30,000 nt of DNA, taken from Pigoraptor vietnamica. Its lineage: Eukaryota > Opisthokonta > Filasterea. The first letter of the stretch is position 1. Every line of letters begins with the position of its first letter. The notes beneath the pieces were generated by a model. That model ran no database searches and had not been told where the DNA came from. It saw only the letters and a program-made list of their open reading frames with translations. The DNA is taken from contig CALSCQ010002303.1 in NCBI GenBank assembly GCA_943704525.1, positions 1 through 30,000 of the forward strand. The letters run 5' to 3'. Below, piece after piece: positions 11,001 through 22,476 of this stretch. Made by a program: the position numbers and the translations under genes.

Positions 11001-12686
11001 GAGGAGTGAGGAGCGGTAAATGAATATGCGAGATTTCGTGCGTGCGTGTACGTACATCCGCTGAGCGGAGTTGGCTTCCACGCAGAGCCGAGCACGCCGG
11101 CATCCGCAAAGTTCTCGAACAGATTGGGCGTCCAGTTCGGCGTCCAACTAGCCTGCGTCGCCGGCTGAAGTGGGACAACGGCGTCAATGGCGAAGGACGT
11201 AACACAGGCGTAACTTGCGCCGTTGCTGTCGATTTGAAATCCGATCGACTTGAGCACGCCGAGGTTGTACAGCGAAAAGTCCGCCGTTGCGTTGTTGCCG
11301 GGCTGGTCGTCCTGCACAATAGTGGCGCGCACGCGGCTGCCCATCGCGCGAATCGAGAGAGTGAAGGCCTGGTCAATGTAGCCCCAGAATCCGACGCCCG
11401 GCTGCTCGCTCGCGTTGGCTTCGTCGCGCATCCCATAATTGCACCACTGCGAGGTGGCCCCAGGACTGCCATTGTTGCAGCTGACGGTAAACGTGTACGC
11501 GGACGCCGTGACGGCCGCGTTACGTCCCGAACCCGCGAAAATGAACTTGTAGTTGAAGCCGCCGCGCGCTGCCTTGAGCCCAGCGGTCATGAGCACGGCC
11601 GGTTCGCCACTCAGGTCCGCTCGAAACAGCGCGCCTGCAGACGTTCCGTTGGTGGTCCCGACAATGCACGCACCCGCGGCGGTACTCGTCGACGATGGCG
11701 GATAGCGGCCCGGACGCTGCGACTTGACGTACGTGCCGAGCGCGGAGAACAGAGGAGTTGGGGCCGAGAAGTCGTCCACCGCGATGGGAACAAAGCCAGC
11801 CTGCGTGCTGAAGGCAGCGTTGAAATCGTCCACGCACACGTTCGTCTGTGTCTGCGAGTCGCCAACGACGAAGCCAAAGCGTGCAAAGGAGGCGATTGTC
11901 GCGCCCGGAGGGAAGGAGAGGTCCGCAAAGCCCACGACGTCCCCGGTGTCCATGCGCTGCACGCCGAGGCTCAGAAAGTCGCTGTTGGCGTAAATCATGA
12001 CGATGAGCGTGTACGTCGCGTTCGGCGTGAGCGCGAGCGCGGCGCCCTTCGCGCCCGGCACGGTCCCTGCGGCATCCTGCGTCTTGACCTGGCAGTTGAG
12101 CTTGCGCTTGTCGCTGTCGCAGCCGGCGAGGAGCAAGAAAGAGCTGTTCTGAGGCCCCGCCATGACAACGTACGCCGTGTTGTAGTCGTCAGTCGCCGTG
12201 AACGTCATCGTGATGCGAATGTCGCTGGTTCCTTCGACTGTGCGCGTGTACATCCCTGCGGCGTAGTTTCGGCCGCATGCCTGCGAGTTGATAATGGTCG
12301 GCAGCCCAACTGCGGAACAGATGCCGGGCGTGAGCACGATAACTCTGCGGCGTCCAGCCAACCATAGGTGTTTATAGGGTCCAAATGGAAAGTGAAGAGG
12401 GCGTCGGTCAGCCTCCAGTATTCGTATAATACATGAAAGCGCACTCACGGGGAATGGGGGTGAATGGAAGGCCCGTCCAGTTGCTCGGGCTCTGGGTGAT
12501 CGGTTCTCCGTTCACGGCAACCGGCGCGAAACGCTCAGAGAATTTGCGAGTCCAAGCGGCATCTGCGTGCAGGGTAGTGTGAGAAAGTGCAGCCGTATTG
12601 CGCTGCGCAGAGGACATACCTGCGGCATGCGACGCGCAGAGCAGAACAGCAACGAGTGCTGCCGCGAGTCGTATCCAATGTCCCAT
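8084..12686 (-). CDS. Secreted six-module Cys-paired repeat protein, unassigned family
   Basis: Exons 12620-12686, 12449-12562, 11056-12309, 10355-10897, 8993-10234 and 8084-8889 join in frame to 1341 residues. The N-terminus (MGHWIRLAAALVAVLLCASHAA) is a clear signal peptide; no later membrane helix is seen, so secretion is inferred. Then come six modules of about 185-220 residues, beginning near 28, 236, 456, 641, 847 and 1046, and a Cys-rich tail from about 1240. Each module opens with an F-x-D/E-x-F head, often followed by a Trp (NLFENFADAG..AWKP, PVFDTFANTALWFG, VFEDAF..DKWRPP). It then carries alternating hydrophobic strands and usually closes near a G-hydrophobic-x-V-G motif before the last Cys. 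The composition and head motif recall concanavalin-A-like jelly-roll domains, but this is inference. Many N-x-S/T sites occur. The start is chosen at the signal peptide; an in-frame ATG lies 30 nt upstream at 12716. I do not recognise a function. Confidence 0.85.
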
Positions 12687-12840
12687 TCTGCCAGAAAAAG
12701 CCACCCAATCGAGCACAAGAGACTAGGAACAAGAACAACGCTTTAAATGACACGGCTGCAGCACGTGTGCTGGGGACTTTAGAGTTCTTGCGGTGAGTTG
12801 GAGATGAGAGTGGGGCATATCCCGGCATTGGCAAGACCGA

Positions 12841-12873
12841 CCAATCAAAAGCGAGGCACCCAGACGGACCAAT
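12841..12873 (-). promoter_or_regulatory. Paired CCAAT-box-like elements (TGATTGGTC x2)
   Basis: On the minus strand TGATTGGTC occurs twice, with CCAAT cores at 12841-12845 and 12869-12873, 28 nt apart. They lie about 155-190 nt upstream of the signal-peptide ATG at 12686. CCAAT boxes are NF-Y targets in most eukaryotes. ATTGG cores recur in other spacers here (14288-14292, 19645-19649, 22189-22193). The promoter role is inferred. Confidence 0.5.
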
Positions 12874-13144
12874 CAGAGTGTACGGTGTCCGGGTAACACG
12901 ACAAAGGGGATCTCCCTGCTGCTGTGAGCACTCACCCCGCGCGTCACTGTCCTTGTAGTTTGTATCGTCACGGCATGTCACGGGATTCTTGACAGCCGTT
13001 ACCTGGAAACAAACGGCGCAATTATGCAGAGGTTAAGCCGCCGCACAGGGATCACGCGTGCCAGTGTGTTGCCACTCTGACTCAGCGCTAGGCGGGCGTG
13101 CTGCGAAAAACTCCCCCACAAAGTCGAAACTTGTCGCACGCAAA

Positions 13145-13235
13145 GCGTCAAACGACATTCAAAAACGCGTTTCCGGCGTCAAACGACGTTCGAAAACCAC
13201 TTCTCGCGTCAAACAAAATTCAAACGCTCGCTCTT
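13145..13235. repeat. Three-copy ~30-bp degenerate tandem repeat
   Basis: GCGTCAAACGACATTCAAAA, GCGTCAAACGACGTTCGAAA and GCGTCAAACAAAATTCAAAC start at 13145, 13176 and 13206, spaced 31 and 30 nt. The array sits just downstream of the RPA12 stop codon on the gene's minus strand, so it is probably in the 3' UTR or terminator region. Confidence 0.8.
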
Positions 13236-13292
13236 ATTGACAAACGCAATCCAACCGCACACGCGCGCGCCACGCAACGCCACGACCGACGC

Positions 13293-13953
13293 TCAAGAAT
13301 TGACGTTGAATTGATACCTGCATAAACGAAGCCGTTAGAAGGAAAAAGGCAAGACATGCGCAACGCAGCACGCGCGCGATACCCACGCGCAAGACACGCA
13401 GGTGTAGAATATTGTCTGGCCTTCGTCGACGGACCGCAGCTGCTTCGTGTGGAAGCTAAGCTCGTTATGGCCACAACGCGGGCACTTCTCTTGGATCTGC
13501 AGACGCAAGTGAACGCAAGCTCATATAAATCAATATCTGCACTGAGGCCCTCTATAAATGAGAGCACAAAATTTGTTACAATAAAATGTGCAAGCGGGAC
13601 ACCCACCGTCGCCTCCTGCTGCTTAACCTTGTCCTTGGATAGCGTGCAATACTTGGGTTTCTGAAACGCATAGGGCATGCTCCGGGAAATCACGTCGATG
13701 CCCTCGAAATCTGTCGCAAATATATTGGACGCAAGACAATCAGTCGCAACTGATTCGCAAAAAGCAAACAGGACCATTACACACAACGCAATAACTCGAC
13801 GAAACGCACGCGAAACTCAACCACAGCGCACAATTCACCTGAAGTCTGCCTCTTGCGTCCACACAGGCCACACGTCACAAAGTCTCCGTCGCCGGCCTGC
13901 GGGAGGATGGCGCCGCAGTCCATGCAAAACGGCAACGCAGGGCTCGCATCCAT
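13293..13953 (-). CDS. RPA12: RNA polymerase I subunit RPA12 (POLR1H/ZNRD1)
   Basis: Small zinc-ribbon subunit of RNA polymerase I, needed for RNA cleavage and termination in rRNA synthesis. Exons 13839-13953, 13607-13710, 13387-13496 and 13293-13317 give 117 residues, normal for the family (about 120-126). The N-terminal ribbon has [11 protein letters not shown] then VTCGLCGRK. The linker reads [16 protein letters not shown]. The C-terminal TFIIS-like ribbon has [20 protein letters not shown], then [14 protein letters not shown], including the acidic hairpin Asp-Glu that reaches the polymerase active site. The last exon is only 25 nt and encodes YQFNVNS, matching the usual aromatic-x-x-x-N-S ending. 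A branch-like CTAAC lies upstream of that exon. The start at 13953 is preferred over an ATG 15 nt upstream because the family begins a few residues before the first CxxC. Confidence 0.94.
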
Positions 13954-14450
13954 TCTGTAATGACGCACGCAAAACTCACGCCGTCCCTAAGCCAAGGGAC
14001 GGAGAGGGAAAAAAAAAGAGCAGCCTCGTTCTCATCAGTCAACACGTGCAAGCCTCCACCCCGGATTCGATTACCCACCCCGGATGAGCCATGCCTCTGT
14101 GTGCAACCCCCACCATCCCGAACCGCAAACAGCCAGGCGCGCACCTGCGTTTGTGAGTCCATCTCTGAGCGATCGCCGGAAGAGAGGTCGCCCGTTGCAG
14201 TCGAAGCTGCCGTCGCTCTCTCCTTGGCAAGGGCATTGCGCGCTTCTGGGACCTTTCTGCTCGAGAGAGTGGAAGGCAATCGATTTCATTGGTCGCTTGC
14301 CGTCGTTTCCGTACCCACCACAACGAACCATGCTGCGTGACTGAGAGGCCCACTCTTTCGCGTCGCCGTGCGGCGGCGCCCTGCGGGCGTGGCAACACCT
14401 CGCTTCCTCTCCCTTAATTCGTGGCTAAGAGCGGGGCATTGAGAGGAACG
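13954..14450. promoter_or_regulatory. Divergent promoter region RPA12 / kinesin
   Basis: A 497-nt spacer between head-to-head genes. It contains an ATTGGTC (CCAAT) motif at 14288-14294 and a near-duplicate CACCCCGGAT pair around 14057-14086. No TATA box is obvious. Both genes probably initiate within it; the start points cannot be fixed. Confidence 0.5.
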
Positions 14451-17307
14451 ATGAGCCATCCGCCCACGTACCGCGTGCAGCCCACACACGCCGTGCCCGA
14501 CCCCTGGCCTGGCGACGTGCCAGGACACTACAGGCAGCAGCCATCGCCCGTTCCGTTCGCGCGCTCATGGCCAGATCCGCGCCGTTCGCCATCGCCGTCG
14601 CGGCAGACTTCGCACCCTGCGACACCGTCCGGGAACGGAGGGCATCACGCGGCGCATGGCCACCACCACCACCACCACCAGGGGTACGGCGCATCTGTAC
14701 AGCAGCAACCGATGGGGTCGACGGTACGGCCAAGTTCGCGCCGGTCGTCTTCCTCGTCGACGAGCTCGCACACGCGGGATCGCGAGAGGGACCGAGATCG
14801 AACGCTCGCACAGGCGCGTCGCATGTCGCTGAATCAGTCGTCTCAGAGCATTGCGAGCGCGTCGTCTGGGACGAGACCGAAGCGCGTCATTGTGGCTGTG
14901 CGCGTACGGCCGTCGTTTCTCTCGGAACTGCAGAGGGTGGGCCACTAGTGACTGCATTGACTTTTAGTGCGTTTCGGTGCCCATGGAAGATTTATTTGAT
15001 CTCACGCTGTGTCACACACTGCGCAATTTGCAGCCCGACTTCCAGGAGGTGGTCCGCGTGAACGGGCGCAAGGCCAGCGTGGCCTTCGACGACCACCGCA
15101 AGGAGTTTGTGTTTGACGACTGCTTCGGACCCGAGGTCAGGCAGGCGAGCGTGTACGAGCGCGTCGGCCGACCCATCGTGGACAATGTGATGCGGGGGAT
15201 CAACGGCACCATCTTCGCGTACGGCCAGACGGGCACGGGAAAGACGCACACGATGGGTCTCCTGCGCCGCCTGCCCACCGACCGCGCGCAGTTTGACGGC
15301 GCCCCGAGTGGCAATTTGGACCGCGAGCAGACGAGCACGGGAATCGTGGCACGCGCACTCTGGGACATATTCGAGCGCGTGCGCGCGTCGCAGGACGAAG
15401 CGCAGGGCGTTGAGTGGGAGGTCACGCTGACGTTTCTGCAGCTGTATTGCGAGTCGCTTCAGAACCTTCTCGACCCGAGCACGTCGAACTTGGCGATACG
15501 CGAAGACCCGCGGAACGGCTTTTACGTCGAGGGCTTGTCCGAGCGCCTCGTGTCGTCGTATCGGGAGGCGGCAGACTTTGTGAATGCGGGGTTGGAGAAT
15601 CGCATGATTGCGGGCACGCAGCTCAACACGACGTCGAGTCGAAGCCACGTCATTCTGACAGCGACCGTCTCGCAGTTTGTGCCGGTGCAGTCGGCGACTG
15701 GGGAAACGTATACGCGCACGTTTCGCGGCAAGCTTGCGCTCGTGGATCTCGCCGGTTCCGAGCGCGTGAGCTACTCGCGATCGGAGGGGATGCGGCTGGA
15801 CGAGGCGAAGGCCATCAACAAGTCTCTCACACTGCTCGGCAACGTGATCGCGTCTCTCGCGGACAGGCGGTCGCCCCACGTGTCGTACCGCTCTTCGAAG
15901 TTGACGACGCTCCTCCAGGACTCGCTCGGCGGCAACGCGATCACTTCGCTGGTGGCGACCGTGAGCACGTCGAAGCAGAGCCGGCGCGAGACTGTCAGCT
16001 CGTTCCTCTTTGCGCAGCGCTGCATGGCCGTGCGCACGCGTGCCATCATCAACGACGAGACGGACCGCGAGAGCGACATGCGCGCTGCTGAGCTCGAACA
16101 GCGGCTGGCTCTTGTCGAGCGCGAGTACGCACAGAGGGAAGCGCAGCTAGTGGCACAGCACGAAGAGACCGTGCGCCAGCTGACAGAGTCGCTGCACATG
16201 CTCGAGGCTACCCCCCGAGGCGTCAAGCCGGAGCCGATTCCGCAGAGTATGCAGCCGCCGCCGGTGTCGAGCCTCCCCGTGATGGCATACTGCTACCGCC
16301 TCTTGACAGATCTGTACGCGCGCACACGCGGGCCCATACACGACTCGAAGGCACGCGCGACCGAGAGGGCGAACGAGGTGCAGCGTCGGTTACGTGCCGC
16401 CGTTGGCGCGGACGGCGAGCCGGTGGGCGCTGTGGACGCGGATCTCATCGCCGGTGCGCAGGCCATCGTGGAGGAGACGTACCCACCCATGCTGGGAAGC
16501 GGGAAGAATGCCGTCCAGGGCCCGGTGCCGCTCGAGTTTCCGACCATCGACGACATTGACGGCGAGGAGCAGTTGCTGTCGTGGCTGCGGAAGGTGCACG
16601 CGTCGGTGGCGGGGAACATAGTGTTTTGCGCGCGGCTGCTCGAGCACTCGGAAGAGACGACATCGCGCACGAAGGAAGACCTCGTCAGGCACGAAGTCGC
16701 CGCCGCGCGACGCGAGGTCGAGCTGGAGAACTGGGGGACGACCCTCAAGGACCTCCTGAACACGAATGCGGCGCTGCTTGCGCGCATTACGCGCCTACAA
16801 CAGGAGCAGAACAAGGCGGAGGGCACGTCTACACCGGGTGGCCAATTGCGGATGCCGCGGCAGCGAACGAGCAGTGCGGAAGGGCGAAGTCCACCGCACG
16901 CCACTGCGAGAGACCCGTCCCCAAGTTCGAACGGGCTGCCTATAAATGATGCGGCGATGAACGCGCCTCCCGCGTCGCACGGCGCGAACGGATTGCGCTC
17001 TTCTACGCAGGACGCGATCGACAAGGCCGCAGGGAAGGCGCCGGCCAGCGCAGACGCGCACTCCCACGGCGAGGGTCAGAAGGGGGAAGCAGCAAAGCCC
17101 TCCAGCGCCAATCGCGAGGCCGACAGGGGCGCTGACGGGCAGCCGCCGCACGGAGGGAAGGGGACTGAGCGGCGCCCACACTCTCCGGACAAGAGCGGCG
17201 GTGCGAGTTCGGCGCCCGTGGGCGAAGCGACTGGGGCCCCAATGCCGCCGTCCGGGCGTCCGCCGAGCGTGCGGTACAAGCGCACAGGGCGTGGGGCGTC
17301 ACAATGA
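14451..17307 (+). CDS. Kinesin-like motor protein with low-complexity N- and C-terminal arms
   Basis: Microtubule motor ATPase of 941 residues from exons 14451-14936 and 14968-17307. Residues 1-143 are low complexity: Pro/Ser-rich, a His run near 75, Ser-rich stretches and a DRERDRDR segment. The motor runs about 144-525. It starts KRVIVAVRVRPSF, then FAYGQTGTGKTHTM (P-loop, Lys near 254), NTTSSRSH (switch I, near 382), VDLAGSER (switch II, near 421) and KAINKSLTLLGNVIASL. A coiled coil follows at about 530-575, a second helical region near 680-770, and a disordered Pro/Ser/Gly tail with a basic end. The layout before the P-loop (NLQPDFQEVVRV..FDDCFGPEVRQASVYE) is most like the ARK/ungrouped N-kinesins, but no armadillo repeats are present, so I leave the class open. 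The second exon alone lacks the first motor strand, so joining over the 31-nt intron is required. Confidence 0.92.
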
Positions 17308-17746
17308 ACTGTTGCATGGCCCTATTAGTGAGCCCCGTTGATGTGCTGGAGAATGCCGTCAAGAGGAGGGCGGCTGAGGCAGTATGTGGAATTGATGGGT
17401 CAAAGTGTAAGTCGTGAGAACAGGGGTATACGCAGAATGTAGTGGCACGACCACAGCGCGCAACGCACGCAGCAAAACGAGAGAAGCAGTCGCACGCGAA
17501 CGCGCAGCACAGAAACGAAGCGCAGCTTAGAGAGTGCAAGTAATATTCGACAGACACCCACAACAAGGGGGCACAATAAAACGGACAGACGCCAGCCGCA
17601 GACCGCGTCGCGATAGAAAACATGAAAAGGAGCCCGCACCACTTCCACTTCGCTCAAACGCCGCTGTCGAAGCAGGCCGTTTCCGAAGCACAAAACAAAA
17701 CATAGCGCGCGGCTCAGAAGAGAAGCCCAAGCACCACTCCGCGGCC
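17308..17746. other. Convergent 3' spacer kinesin / Rab4
   Basis: A 439-nt gap between two stop codons facing each other. AATAAA at 17575-17580 on the plus strand is a good poly(A) signal for the kinesin transcript, 268 nt past its stop. No open frame resembles a protein. Confidence 0.65.
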
Positions 17747-19902
<2,156 letters not shown>

Positions 19903-21577
19903 ATGGCCGCTCGCATTGCCGCGTCGACACTGAGGACCGTCCCCCGTGCTGCCGCTCTCTCTCGCACTGCTCCCCGCGTTGCTCGGATTCACAGCACCGG
20001 TGGGTTTCCCGCGGTTTTGTCACAATCGCGCTGTGCCCTGGACAGCCACTCAGCAACTGGCACTGCGCAGCCGCCGCCATGGAGCCCAACACCCCGAAGC
20101 AGAAGAAGCTCTTCACGCCCGGTCCGCTCGGTGTCTCGCTCTCGACGAAGCAGGCCATGCTGCGTGATCTCGGCTCGCGCGACAAGGAGTTTATTGGGAT
20201 GGTGAAGACGATCCGCTCGCGCCTCCTCGAGCTCGCCAAGCTGCCTGCGGGCAAGTACACGGCCGTCCCCATCCAGGGCAGCGGGACCTTCGCCGTCGAG
20301 GCCGTTATCACGACGTTTGTTCCGCGCGTCGGCGGCCACCTGCTCGTCATTTCGAACGGCGCGTATGCGCAGCGCATCAAGCAAATGGCGGACGTGCTCG
20401 GCATCAAGACGGAGTTTCTCGAGTTCCCCGAGGACAAGTACCCCGATCTCGCCGTGATTGAGGCGTCGCTCAAGAAGCACAACTTCACGAACGTCGCGAT
20501 TGTGCACTCTGAGACGAGCTCTGGCGTGATCAACCCGATCGCCGAAGTGGGCGCGCTCGTGCGCAAGCACCGCCCCAACGCCGTCTACTTTGTCGATGCG
20601 ATGAGCAGCTTTGGTGGCATGGAGATGGACGCCGTCGCGGCGAACATTGACGTGCTCGTGTCGTCGGCCAACAAGTGCATCGAGGGCGTCCCCGGCTTCT
20701 CGTACGCACTTTGCGACACGGCCAAGCTGAACGCGTGCAAGGGCAACTCGCGCAGCCTCAGCCTTGACCTGTACGAGCAGAACGTGGGACTCGACAAGAG
20801 CGGCCAGTTCCGGTTCACGCCCGCGACGCACTCTATGCTCGCCTTCAACCAGGCGCTGAAGGAGCTCGACGCCGAGGGTGGGATTCCCGCGCGGTCTGCG
20901 CGTTACCAGGAGAACCGCCGCATCATCCGGCAGGGCATGCGGGAGATGGGCTTCAAGGGTGAGTCGTCGTGCGTTCGATTCTGCGTGATGCCACGGCCTT
21001 CTCTCTCTCTTTTTTTTTGTTTAAGTGGAGTCGATGGACACGTCTATGATTTAAGCTGATCCGACATCTCTTTTTTTGTTTTTTGTTCACGAGGATGTCG
21101 TTTGGCCAGTTGTATTTGCTACTCGTGACAGGGAGATGGTCGTGTGCTGACGTTTGTTCTGCGTGCGTGTCCACGCAGAGCTGCTTGACGACACCCACCA
21201 CGGCTACATCATCACGTCGTTCCACTACCCGAAGGACCCCAAGTTCTCCTTTGACGACTTTTACAGCCGCCTCAATGCGAAGGTGCGCTTTGCGCGGCAA
21301 TCTCTCTTTCTTCATGACCATGACCCTCTTATCTTTCCTTTGCATCTGTCGTCTGTTCAAATTCAAATTCTCTGCACTGACGAGCCCTCGTGAACCCCCC
21401 ACCCCTACCCCCACGACCACACAGGACCTCGTCATCTATCCCGGCAAGACGACCAAGGCGGACTGCTTCCGCATCGGCCACATTGGGCACCTCTACCCCG
21501 AGGACTCGAAGCGCCTCATTGCCGCCATCCGCGAAGTGCTCGCCGACATGGGCGTGAAGACGCCCGTCAAGTACTGA
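19903..21577 (+). CDS. phnW: 2-Aminoethylphosphonate:pyruvate transaminase (PhnW type), probably mitochondrial
   Basis: PLP enzyme of the class-V aminotransferase fold. It interconverts 2-aminoethylphosphonate plus pyruvate with phosphonoacetaldehyde plus alanine. Exons 19903-19999, 20071-20958, 21179-21282 and 21425-21577 give 413 residues. Exon 1 encodes [20 protein letters not shown] and continues Arg/Ala-rich with no acidic residue, a convincing mitochondrial presequence. The mature enzyme starts near residue 36 and matches bacterial PhnW length (about 365). Signatures: [72 protein letters not shown] (PLP Lys near 234), [31 protein letters not shown] and [17 protein letters not shown]. 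These distinguish it from alanine-glyoxylate and phosphoserine transaminases. The partners PhnX, PhnA/PhnY and PEP mutase are not in the window, so direction (phosphonate breakdown or AEP synthesis) is open. ATTAAA near 21716 may be its poly(A) signal. Confidence 0.94.
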
Positions 21578-22476
21578 AGATACCCTGCTCTTGAAACGCC
21601 GTGTTGCATTGTGCGGTCGTGCGTGCGCGCGTTGTCTGTTCATTTTCTCCTTCTTCATTTGAGCGAACGAAAGCCGAGGGCGTGATGTGGTCCTGGTCGA
21701 CCGTCACGGTCCTCTATTAAACTGTTTATCGGAAGCCAGCGCAGACTGATGCTATTCGTCAGCTCCATGCTGGGCGTTGCTTCGCCTCGGCGACCATAAG
21801 ATTGACTCGATCAAGAGCGTGCTTCTGCACAACGCCCTGCGATAGAAGTTCACGGTCAGATGCCATTGTGTCTCAACACGTGGACTGCGGGGAGGAGACG
21901 TCCTGCAAGCCGCGATCGATTTTCGCCTGCCGTTGAAGCGACACGGCAATTCGATGACATTCTCCCATATTTGGCACGTCACAACCCACCCATTTGATGG
22001 TGCAGTGGCTGCGCGATGCCGTGGACGCAAACAAGTTTGTGTTCATTGACTAAAGAGGACAATTTTGTGAGCAAAACAAAAAATAGAGGTAAGGGATTAT
22101 TGGGGTTAGAACCGAGTTTTGAAATTGTCCAAAACACGTGCCGACCTGCCCGGCGGTCGGAATCGCAGCAATACTTAGTAGCCCCGCCATTGGTCAGCGG
22201 TACTCTTCCCGCCACTTTAGCACTCGGCGACACCCCTTCGGACTACAGTAGCAGAACTCATGCTGTCTGCGACAAATTAAAGGCGCCTGATGGTCTGTTT
22301 TCAACACGGTGAAAATGCATTATTCGTTGGCAAACCACTTTCAGCGCAAAATTCAGAAGCAAAGGAGAGCAAAACGAGCGGACAAAAAAACAGGCATAAT
22401 GAACAGCGACACGCGCGGGGCGCACGACGCAACGCAGCCGCGACCGACGACCCAACACACCCAGACGACGCGGACC
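21578..22476. other. Long convergent spacer with possible eroded coding trace
   Basis: 899 nt between two stop codons, the longest gap in the window. ATTAAA near 21716 suits the upstream transcript. Around 21750-22055 the plus strand has short coding-like peptides in shifting frames (for example FDDILPYLARHNPP near 21952-21995, then MVQWLRDAVDANKFVFID ending at a stop near 22054), suggestive of a decayed gene of unknown family. Beyond 22060 it is more A-rich, and an ATTGGTC motif lies at 22189-22195, odd for a 3'-3' gap. Nothing is called. Confidence 0.4.

Larger units (their letters stand above)
12687..13292. other. Spacer between RPA12 and the six-module gene
   Basis: A 606-nt gap between two minus-strand genes. 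It holds the paired CCAAT motifs, an exon-like stretch at 12936-13002 with good splice-site sequences but no assigned gene, and a three-copy 30-bp degenerate repeat at about 13145-13235. Minus-strand AATAAG near 13230 could serve as the RPA12 poly(A) signal. Confidence 0.6.

Noticed and set aside
11042-12367. 441-codon plus-strand open frame opposite the six-module protein (and a 305-codon one at 8952-9869)
   Set aside because: Arg/Gly/Ala/Val-rich, no family resemblance. GC-rich coding DNA often leaves the opposite strand open, and the minus strand has splice sites, a signal peptide and repeat structure.
14050-14090. tRNA-like GGATTCGATT in a CACCCCGGAT duplicate
   Set aside because: No cloverleaf can be drawn; the word is part of a short near-duplicate in a promoter region.
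14992-15879. 295-codon minus-strand open frame opposite the kinesin motor
   Set aside because: Antisense shadow of conserved motor sequence; composition is Arg/His/Val-rich and no motif is seen.
19985-20070. PhnW starting at the internal ATG 20079, with the upstream sequence as UTR
   Set aside because: The exon at 19903-19999 joins in phase by a GTGGGT donor and supplies a credible mitochondrial presequence. The shorter start remains possible but less likely.
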